Source of the DNA: SG8-41 sp036555035
Lineage (GTDB): Bacteria > Pseudomonadota > Gammaproteobacteria > Burkholderiales > SG8-41
DNA length: 17,251 nucleotides
Assembly (NCBI GenBank): GCA_036555035.1
Contig: DATBMB010000080.1
Span: 1-17,251, forward strand
Direction of reading: 5' to 3'
Shown: one piece after another, positions 9,322-14,874 of the stretch
How positions within the stretch are numbered: position 1 is the stretch's first letter
Layout of the letters: each line of letters opens with the position of its first letter
The notes under the pieces: generated by a model
Seen by the model: only the letters and a program-made list of their open reading frames with translations
Databases searched by the model: none
What the model was told of the DNA's origin: nothing
Position numbers and translations under genes: made by a program

Positions 9322-10314
9322 ATGCACCGCCTGAATCCGACCGTCCGCGCAGCCGCGCTCGCCTGCGCTCTCGCCGCGCAGCCGCTCATCGCCGCGCAGC
9401 CCGGCGGCGCGCAGGTATATCCGACCAAGCCCGTCCGCTTCATCGTGCCGTTTGCGCCGGGCGCGGGCACCGACACGACCGCGCGCACCATTGCCCTGAA
9501 GCTGTCCGAAGCGTGGGGCCAGCAGGTCGTCGTGGACAATCGCACCGGAGCGGCGGGCGCGATCGGGGTGGACCTGACCGCCAAGGCGATCCCGGACGGC
9601 TACACGATCTGCCTGATCTCCGCCTCGCATTCCGTCAATGCCGCGGTCAACCCGAAGCTGCCCTACGACCTCGTCAAGGACCTCGCGGCGATTTCGCAGG
9701 CAAGCTCGCTCTTCTACGTCGTCTACCACAACCCCTCGGTCCCCGTGAAGTCGATCAAGGAGCTTGTCGCCTACGCCAAGGCGAACCCGGGCAAGCTCAA
9801 TTTCGGATCGTCGGGCACCGGCGGGCTGCAGCACTTCGCGGGAGAGATGTTCAACCACGTGGCCGGCATCAAGATGATCCACGTGCCCTACAAGGGCACC
9901 GCCGCCGTCATTCCGGCCATGCTCGCCGGCGACGTGCAGGTCGGCTTCGGCACGCTCTTCGGCGTGCGGCCCCACCTGCCGAGCGGCCGGCTGAGAGCGC
10001 TCGCGGTGACCACCGGCAAGCGCACGCCCGCTGCGCCGGAGCTGCCGACCGTCATCGAGGCCGGCGTGCCCGGCTACGAGGTGGACCAGTGGTACGGCGT
10101 GCTCACCTCGGCGCAGGTGCCCGCGCCCATCGTCCGGAAGCTCAATGCCGCGATCAACGAGGCGCTCAAATCTCCGGACGTGGTGAAGCGGTTCTCGGCC
10201 GACGGCTCGACGCCCAGGGGCTCGTCCCCCGAGCAATTCGCCGCGCACATCCGCTCCGAGATCGCCAAGTGGCGCAAGCTCGTGAAGGAAGCGAAGCTCG
10301 AGCTCCGGGGATAG
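9322..10314 (+). CDS. Bug/TctC-family periplasmic solute-binding protein 3
   Basis: This 330-aa exported binding protein has a signal peptide of about 25 residues (MHRLNPTVRAAALACAL...IAA-Q). The mature part starts VYPTKPVRFIVPFAPGAGTD, where the second Gly of the usual PGGG is Ala, then VDNRTGAAGAIGVDLTAKAIPDGYT and HVPYKGTAAVIPAMLAGDVQVGF. It is preceded by GGGAGG (9309-9314) with good spacing. The gene starts 12 bp after the second Bug gene and ends 26 bp before the alpha/beta hydrolase gene, strongly suggesting one operon. It is clearly diverged from the preceding Bug protein, so this is not a recent duplication. The ligand is unknown. Confidence 0.93.
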   Translation: MHRLNPTVRAAALACALAAQPLIAAQPGGAQVYPTKPVRFIVPFAPGAGTDTTARTIALKLSEAWGQQVVVDNRTGAAGAIGVDLTAKAIPDGYTICLISASHSVNAAVNPKLPYDLVKDLAAISQASSLFYVVYHNPSVPVKSIKELVAYAKANPGKLNFGSSGTGGLQHFAGEMFNHVAGIKMIHVPYKGTAAVIPAMLAGDVQVGFGTLFGVRPHLPSGRLRALAVTTGKRTPAAPELPTVIEAGVPGYEVDQWYGVLTSAQVPAPIVRKLNAAINEALKSPDVVKRFSADGSTPRGSSPEQFAAHIRSEIAKWRKLVKEAKLELRG

Positions 10315-10340
10315 GAAATCAATTGGAGAAAGGATCCGGC

Positions 10341-11198
10341 ATGTCCATCGCTTACAACCCTGCAGGCCGTTTCGAAATCAAGGCATGGGACGTGGAGTTC
10401 CGGCGCGCCCCCAAGCGGACGCTGATGGCGCGCGTCTACCAGCCCCAGGGCCCGGGGCCTTTCCCGACGCTGCTGGACGCGCACGGCGGCGCGTGGCACG
10501 ACAAGGACCGTCTTGCGAACGCCCCGATGTGCGAGGCGGCCGCGCGCAGCGGCATCCTGGTGGTGGCGATCGACATGACGAACTCCCCCGAGGCGCCGTA
10601 CCCGGCCTCGGTGCAGGACGCGAATTACGGGGTCCGGTGGCTCAAGTCCCGGGCGCCGGAATGGAAGGGAGATCCATCGAGCCTCGGCATCCTGGGCAGC
10701 TCGAGCGGCGGCCACGTCGCGGAGCTCGTTGGCATGCGCCCGCGCGACTCGCGCTACAACGCCCTGCACGGGCCGGCGGGGGTGGATGCGACGGTCGCCT
10801 ACGTCGCCACGCGCTCGCCCATCAGCGACCCGCTCGCGCGCTGCCAGCACATGGAGAAAACGAACCGCCCGGACATGGTGAAGAAGAGCAAGCTCTACTT
10901 CGACCCGTGGGACTCCATCATCGAGGCCAACCCGCAGCAGATCCTCGAGCGCGGCGAGAAGGTCTCGCTGCCGCCGCTCCTCATCCTGCAAGGCGAGCTG
11001 GACTCGAACGTGCCGTGGCAGCAGCAGGAAAAATTCGCCAAGGCCTACCGTGCGGCCGGCGGCGAGTGCGAGCTCGAGATCTTCAAGGGCTGCGAGCACA
11101 TGTGGATCTCCGAGCCCGGCCCGCAGACCGATCGCGCGCACGAGGTGTTGAAGGCGTTCATCGCCCGGCAGATGCGGGCGCTGCGCCGCGCCGCCTAG
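10341..11198 (+). CDS. Alpha/beta hydrolase (HGG-type esterase/carboxylesterase family)
   Basis: This 285-aa cytoplasmic hydrolase has no signal peptide. Features of an HSL/BD-FAE-like esterase are visible: oxyanion-hole HGG at 48-50 (LLDAHGGAW), nucleophile Ser121 in GSSSG (119-123), probable acid Asp221 in ILQGELDSNVP, and probable His253 in GCEHMW. The segment PYPASVQDANYGVRWLK before the nucleophile is typical of this class. ATG 10341 is preceded by AAAGGA at about 6 nt, and the frame is open further upstream only as an overlap with the third Bug gene. Placed last in an operon with two Bug proteins, it may hydrolyse an ester or lactone of the imported compound. That link is inferred, and the substrate is unknown. 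Alternative: a kynurenine-formamidase-like enzyme of the same fold. Confidence 0.88.
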   Translation: MSIAYNPAGRFEIKAWDVEFRRAPKRTLMARVYQPQGPGPFPTLLDAHGGAWHDKDRLANAPMCEAAARSGILVVAIDMTNSPEAPYPASVQDANYGVRWLKSRAPEWKGDPSSLGILGSSSGGHVAELVGMRPRDSRYNALHGPAGVDATVAYVATRSPISDPLARCQHMEKTNRPDMVKKSKLYFDPWDSIIEANPQQILERGEKVSLPPLLILQGELDSNVPWQQQEKFAKAYRAAGGECELEIFKGCEHMWISEPGPQTDRAHEVLKAFIARQMRALRRAA

Positions 11199-11226
11199 CC
11201 GGGAAGCGGCGGTACCCCGCGCGGCG

Positions 11227-11523
11227 TCAGGAAACGCCCTCGACGACCCGCAGCTCCCGCTCCACCGCGTCCTTCCCCAGCGCCTTCAGGGCCGCCTGGT
11301 AGCCGGGGCTGTCGTGCGCGGCGATCGCCTGTGCCAGGCTGTCGAACTCGATCACGACCGTGCGCTGGTTCAAGCCCGCTTCGTAGACCTTGGCGGGCAT
11401 CCCGCGCACGAGGAAACGCCCGCCTGCGGCCTGCACCGCGGGCGCCGCAAGCTTGGCGTAGGCGGCGAGGGCATCGGGGTTCTTGATCGAGCGGTAGAAC
11501 GCAATCCAGTAGGCCTTGGCCAT
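11227..11523 (-). CDS. DUF1330-family small protein
   Basis: This 98-aa cytoplasmic protein begins MAKAYWIAFYRSIKNPD and contains the DUF1330 pattern: an alternating strand block GGRFLVRG, then RTVVIEFDSLAQAIAAHDSPGYQAAL near 54-79. DUF1330 proteins have a ferredoxin-like dimeric alpha/beta-barrel fold; their function is unsettled. They resemble small monooxygenase or heme-binding barrels, but no catalytic residue can be assigned here. The ribosome site AGGGAGG lies upstream of ATG 11523. The gene is convergent with the hydrolase operon (28 bp gap) and divergent from the fourth Bug gene, from which it is separated by 115 bp. Confidence 0.88.
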   Translation of the reverse strand: MAKAYWIAFYRSIKNPDALAAYAKLAAPAVQAAGGRFLVRGMPAKVYEAGLNQRTVVIEFDSLAQAIAAHDSPGYQAALKALGKDAVERELRVVEGVS

Positions 11524-11638
11524 GGAATCCTCCCTGAGGTGATGGGTGTCGCGGTGGAAGCGCCGGGGATTCTACCCGGTACCCTGTTTTTGCGTCCGGA
11601 CGGGGGATAAACTGGGCGGACCTCGGAGGAGGAAGAAC

Positions 11639-12592
11639 ATGAATATCCTGGCGCTCGCTCTCGCCGTCGTTCTCGTCTCGCTGACTGCCCCTGCCACGGC
11701 CGCTGACAAGTATCCGACCCGGCCGATACGGCTGATCGCGCCGTTTCCGCCCGGCGGCGGCACGGATATTTTGTCGCGGATCATTGCCATGCCGGCGACT
11801 GAAACACTCGGCCAGTCAGTCGTGGTCGACAACCGGCCCGGGGCCGGCGGCGCGATCGGCGCGGACATCGCAGCCCACGCCGAGCCCAACGGCCACACGC
11901 TGATACTGGTCTCCAGCAGCTACGCCGCCACCGCCGCCTACCGCAAGCCCTCGTACGATCCGGTAGACGGCATCGCGCCGATCATCCTGATCGGCACCAC
12001 GGGGCTCCTGATGATCACGCACCCGACCGTCACGGCGAAAAGCATCCCGGAACTCATCGCCTACGCCAAGGCCAATCCCGGCAAGCTCAACTACGCCTCC
12101 GTCGGCATGGGCAGCGTGAGCCATCTCGCGCACGAGTTGTTCCGGCTGCTGGCCCGGGTCGACATCGTCCACGTCCCGTTCAAGGGGGGCGGACCGGCGC
12201 TCCAGGGCGTCATCGGCAACGAGGTGCAGATCGGGGCGGTGAGCATCGTGCCCACCATTCCCCATATCCGGGCGGGGCGGCTGCGCGCCATCGGCGTCAC
12301 CACCCCGAAGCGCTCGCCGGTGCTGCCCGATGTTGCCAGCATCGGCGAGGCCGTCCCGGGATTCGAGGTGACCCACTGGTACGGAATGTGGGCGCCCAAG
12401 GGCACGCCGAAGCCCATCCTCTCCCGGTGGAACCAGATCGTCGCGAAGCTGCTCGCCGGCGAAACCATGAAGCGGAGCATGCAGGCCGAGGGACTGGAGA
12501 TCGCCGGCGGCCCGCCCGAGGAGTTCCACGGCCGCGTCCGCGCTGACGTCGGGAAATGGCGCAAGGTCGTCGCGCAGGCCAACATCAAGTAG
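11639..12592 (+). CDS. Bug/TctC-family periplasmic solute-binding protein 4
   Basis: This 317-aa exported binding protein has signal peptide MNILALALAVVLVSLTAPATA, cleaved before ADKYPTRPIRLIAPFPPGGGTD. Later Bug motifs are VDNRPGAGGAIGADIAAHAEPNGHT and HVPFKGGGPALQGVIGNEVQIG. The start at ATG 11639 is chosen because GGAGGAGG (11625-11632) precedes it and it yields a clean signal peptide; the frame is open 31 codons further upstream, but that extension is Arg-rich and not signal-like. This Bug gene stands alone, ending 30 bp before the convergent flavin-monooxygenase gene. The ligand is unknown. Confidence 0.93.
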   Translation: MNILALALAVVLVSLTAPATAADKYPTRPIRLIAPFPPGGGTDILSRIIAMPATETLGQSVVVDNRPGAGGAIGADIAAHAEPNGHTLILVSSSYAATAAYRKPSYDPVDGIAPIILIGTTGLLMITHPTVTAKSIPELIAYAKANPGKLNYASVGMGSVSHLAHELFRLLARVDIVHVPFKGGGPALQGVIGNEVQIGAVSIVPTIPHIRAGRLRAIGVTTPKRSPVLPDVASIGEAVPGFEVTHWYGMWAPKGTPKPILSRWNQIVAKLLAGETMKRSMQAEGLEIAGGPPEEFHGRVRADVGKWRKVVAQANIK

Positions 12593-12622
12593 GGCGCACG
12601 CAACCCGCAGCCGGGAGAAAAT

Positions 12623-13879
12623 TCAGAGGGTGGGGCTCTTGAACTCCCCGCCCATCGCGACGAGGCCCCACGGCGGCAACTGCGCGTCGGTGCTGAAGCT
12701 GAAGTGGCCGGCGGCGGCGTGCTGGTCGCGGAACGCGCGCTGCAGCGGCGCGTGGTCGTAGATGCCGTTGGCGCCGGCCATCTCCTGCAGCGAGTCCACC
12801 GCCTCCACCGCGAGCTTCGCCGCCATCGCGGCGTTGCGCTTGTAGCGCAGCCGCGTCTCGACGTCGAGCGTGCCGCCCGCCTCGTAGATACTCATCGCCT
12901 CCAGCACGTCGTTGCGCAGCAGCAGCCCCGCGGCGTCGATCTTCGCCCCCGCCTCGCCGATGCGCAGCTGCACCGTCTGAAAATCGCGCATCCTCGCCCC
13001 CTGGTAGCTGGTGCTGCGCGATTTCACCAGCTCGATCGTGATCTCCAGCGCCGCGCGCGCGTTGCCGACCAGGCAGCCGCCGATGCCGTGGCCGCCCAGC
13101 GCCGAGATCGGGATGCGGAAGTGGGGGTTGGAGTTGTACTTCAGCCCCGGCCAGGTGTGCCCGGGCTTGCCGACCTGCATGGAGATCGTCCGGTAGGCGG
13201 GAACGAACACGTCCTTGCAGCGCACCGTCTTGCTGCTCGTCGCGCGCATGCCGAGCACGTGCCAGTCGTCCACCACCTCGTAGTCGGAGAGCGGAACCAG
13301 GCAGAACAGGTAATCGATGGGCTCGGTGCCCTGGCGCAGCACACATGCAAGGAGGTTCCAGTCGGAGTGGTCGGTGCCCGAGGAGAAGTTCCATTCGCCC
13401 GAGAGCCTCACGCCGCCTTCCACCGGGACGCCGCGGCCCTGCTGGAAGGCGATGCCGGAGGCAACGCACACGTCGCGGTTCGGCCCCCACACTTCTTCCT
13501 GGGCCTTCCGCTCGTACCAGCCGACGGTGCGGTGGTGGGAGGCGAGGTTGTGCACCGTCCAGCCCACCGAGATGTCGCCGCGCGAGAGCATCTCGGGCAT
13601 GTCGTAGTAGGCGGCGAACGGCAGCTCCATCCCGCCCCACGCCTTGGGCTGGAGGTAGCGGATCAACCCGCTGCGGTTGAGCGCCTCCATCACCGGGGGC
13701 GTGAGCCTGCGCGCTTTTTCGCATTCCGCGGCGTGGCTGCGGAAGAAGGGAATCAGCTCGCGCGCGCGGCGCATCGCCTCCTCGTAGCCCACGCCGGAGA
13801 AGTCCGCGGCAGATGTCGCCACGCCGTGCCGCTCGCTGCGGTCCCGCGCTCCCCTCACGTTCTCACCACCTGTCCCCAT
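12623..13879 (-). CDS. Acyl-CoA-dehydrogenase-fold flavin-dependent monooxygenase (HsaA/DszC-like, group D)
   Basis: This 418-aa protein has the acyl-CoA dehydrogenase fold with a type 2 C-terminal domain. The N-terminal helical domain covers about 31-150 (RARELIPFFRSHAAECE, LIRYLQPKAWGG), the beta domain about 151-260 with LSGEWNFSSGTDHSDW at 159-174, and the C-terminal helical domain about 265-418. The SSGxxHxxW-type segment and VLGMRATSSKTV (208-219) are typical of the oxygenase component of two-component monooxygenases such as HsaA, p-hydroxyphenylacetate C2 or DszC. These use FMNH2/FADH2 from a separate reductase, and none is in this window. A true acyl-CoA dehydrogenase is less likely. 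ATG 13879 is chosen because GAGGAGG ends 2 nt upstream and it lies just after a strong terminator; upstream codons would run through that terminator. It is probably controlled by the leader element in front of it. The substrate is unknown. Confidence 0.87.
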   Translation of the reverse strand: MGTGGENVRGARDRSERHGVATSAADFSGVGYEEAMRRARELIPFFRSHAAECEKARRLTPPVMEALNRSGLIRYLQPKAWGGMELPFAAYYDMPEMLSRGDISVGWTVHNLASHHRTVGWYERKAQEEVWGPNRDVCVASGIAFQQGRGVPVEGGVRLSGEWNFSSGTDHSDWNLLACVLRQGTEPIDYLFCLVPLSDYEVVDDWHVLGMRATSSKTVRCKDVFVPAYRTISMQVGKPGHTWPGLKYNSNPHFRIPISALGGHGIGGCLVGNARAALEITIELVKSRSTSYQGARMRDFQTVQLRIGEAGAKIDAAGLLLRNDVLEAMSIYEAGGTLDVETRLRYKRNAAMAAKLAVEAVDSLQEMAGANGIYDHAPLQRAFRDQHAAAGHFSFSTDAQLPPWGLVAMGGEFKSPTL

Positions 13880-13894
13880 GCCCTCCTCGCAGAA

Positions 13895-13931
13895 ATGAAA
13901 ACGCCCCGCGGACAGGGGGTCCCCGGGGCGT
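13895..13931 (-). terminator. Strong intrinsic terminator in the leader of the flavin-monooxygenase gene
   Basis: On the minus strand the stem ACGCCCCG/CGGGGCGT (13931-13924 with 13908-13901; 8 bp) extends past one mismatch into GGAC/GTCC (4 bp), with a 5-nt loop. It is immediately followed by TTTTCATTT. This is a textbook Rho-independent terminator. It sits between the 27-codon leader ORF (stop at 13952) and the monooxygenase start (13879), only 22 nt upstream of the ATG, so it must be bypassed for the downstream gene to be transcribed from the leader promoter. Plus-strand termination is not expected because CTTCG, not T's, follows the stem on that strand. Confidence 0.85.
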
Positions 13932-13951
13932 CTTCGCCAAGGCACGCCGGC

Positions 13952-14035
13952 TCAGCGCCGGTCGAACGTCCTTCCGCTACAGGTTGATCCACTGTTCGAG
14001 CCGTGCTCACCGGTACTGCCTCCAAGGTCTCTCAC
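13952..14035 (-). CDS. 27-codon leader ORF upstream of the flavin-monooxygenase gene
   Basis: A GTG start (14035-14033) follows an exceptionally complete ribosome site with 7-nt spacing. The ORF encodes 27 residues and ends at TGA 13954-13952. The product begins MRDLGGSTGEHG and ends CSGRTFDRR; it has 11 Gly/Ser residues and a single Cys at position 19. I do not recognise the peptide and see no signal, membrane or binding motif. The stop codon opens the loop of a small hairpin (CCGGC/GCCGG, 13957-13961 with 13947-13951), and the terminator begins 20 nt further on. The arrangement fits a leader peptide whose translation controls read-through into the monooxygenase gene. Alternatively, it is an independent small protein with its own terminator. 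Confidence 0.6.
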   Translation of the reverse strand: MRDLGGSTGEHGSNSGSTCSGRTFDRR

Positions 14036-14036
14036 G

Positions 14037-14051
14037 GGATCACCTCCTTTC
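14037..14051 (-). promoter_or_regulatory. Extended Shine-Dalgarno of the leader ORF (about 15 nt complementary to the 16S tail)
   Basis: On the minus strand GAAAGGAGGTGATCC (14051-14037) is the reverse complement of GGATCACCTCCTTTC, the 3' end expected for betaproteobacterial 16S rRNA. Normal ribosome sites match 4-7 nt; this one matches the whole tail. GGAGG is 7 nt from the GTG start, the ideal distance. It sets the start of the leader ORF with little ambiguity. Confidence 0.85.
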
Positions 14052-14068
14052 ATGATTGAGGAGCCGCT

Positions 14069-14077
14069 AGTCTACCA
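14069..14077 (-). promoter_or_regulatory. Predicted extended -10 promoter of the leader transcript
   Basis: On the minus strand TGGTAGACT (14077-14069) has the extended -10 TGn motif followed by TAGACT, which keeps T, A, A and the final T of TATAAT. The -35 region (CAGTAT at 17 nt) is poor, as is common for extended -10 promoters. Transcription would begin near 14062, about 11 nt before the ribosome site, making a leader RNA of about 165 nt to the terminator. Confidence 0.4.
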
Positions 14078-14087
14078 AACTCCGCGG

Positions 14088-14103
14088 TGGCATACTGCCC
14101 GCA
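14088..14103 (+). promoter_or_regulatory. Possible sigma54-like promoter of the dienelactone-hydrolase-family gene
   Basis: TGGCATACTGCCCGCA has the GG (-24) and GC (-12) elements at exactly 10 bp separation and the TGGCAYR left half, but CC replaces the usual TT before GC. It would start transcription near 14114, about 20 nt before ATG 14134. A chance match is quite possible. Confidence 0.25.
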
Positions 14104-14133
14104 CCCCGTCTCACCGCACCTCAGGAGGAACGC

Positions 14134-14859
14134 ATGCCTGCAAAGGACATCAAGATTCGCTCGAAGGAAGGCGGCAGCTTCGACTGCTATCTCGCCACGC
14201 CCGCCGGCGCCGGGAAAGTGCCGGCCATCGTGCTCGCCTCCGCCGTGCACGGCGTCGACCAGGACATGCGGGCGCTTGCCGACCAGTTCGCCGCGCAGGG
14301 CTACATCGCGGCGGCGCCCGATCTCTTCTGGCGGACCGTCCCGGGCCCGCTCGCGCGCGACGACGACCGGTCGAAGACGCGCTCGCAGCCCCGCCTGGAG
14401 AAGATCCGGACCGGGGAAGCCGACATGGCGGACACGCTCGCCGAGGTGCGCAGGCTCCCGCAGTTCAACGGGCGCGCGGCGGCGATGGGCTTCTGCTACG
14501 GCGGTCCCTACGCGATCCTCGGTCCGAAGCGCCTGGGCTACGACGCCGGGGTCTCCTGCCACGGCACGCAGCTCGGAGACTTCATCAAGGACCTCGACGG
14601 CGTCACCCAGCCTGTGTGCATCATCTGGGGCGACCAGGACCATGCGGCGCCGCCCGAGGTGCAGAAAGCCTACCGCGCAGTGCCCGCGCGCATGAAGAAC
14701 GTGGAGGTGCACATCTTTCCCGGCGTGCTCCACGGCTACATGATGCGGGGGAACTCGAAGGCGTTCCACCAGCAGACCTACGACTTCTCCATGACGCGCG
14801 CGCTCGCGATCCTGAGCGGCCTGCGCGGCGCGGGAGAGCCCCTGCGCAAGGCGGGCTGA
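14134..14859 (+). CDS. Dienelactone-hydrolase-family protein
   Basis: This 241-aa cytoplasmic alpha/beta hydrolase is of the dienelactone hydrolase (ClcD-type) family, usually 230-240 aa. The Cys-His-Asp triad is visible: Cys121 in GFCYGG (119-124), Asp169 in WGDQDHAAP, and His200 in GVLHGY. In classic enzymes these open the dienelactone of the modified ortho-cleavage pathway to maleylacetate. The segment that normally reads QEIFG(V/L)N reads SAVHGVD (36-42), so the conserved Glu next to the nucleophile is replaced by Ala37; the substrate or mechanism may therefore differ. Start ATG 14134 has AGGAGG a few nucleotides upstream. It is transcribed divergently from the monooxygenase leader and ends 15 bp before the convergent oxidase gene. 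Its physiological substrate is not evident. Confidence 0.9.
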   Translation: MPAKDIKIRSKEGGSFDCYLATPAGAGKVPAIVLASAVHGVDQDMRALADQFAAQGYIAAAPDLFWRTVPGPLARDDDRSKTRSQPRLEKIRTGEADMADTLAEVRRLPQFNGRAAAMGFCYGGPYAILGPKRLGYDAGVSCHGTQLGDFIKDLDGVTQPVCIIWGDQDHAAPPEVQKAYRAVPARMKNVEVHIFPGVLHGYMMRGNSKAFHQQTYDFSMTRALAILSGLRGAGEPLRKAG

Positions 14860-14874
14860 CCGCCGGTCGCGGCG

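Noticed and set aside
12623..13945. Upstream extension of the flavin monooxygenase to 13945
   Set aside because: The extra 22 codons would run through the intrinsic terminator stem and have no ribosome site; ATG 13879 with GAGGAGG fits better.
14036..14051. A fragment of the 16S rRNA 3' end on the plus strand
   Set aside because: Only the last about 15 nt match; the preceding sequence has no resemblance to helix 44/45. The minus-strand reading as a Shine-Dalgarno with an ideally spaced GTG start explains it better.
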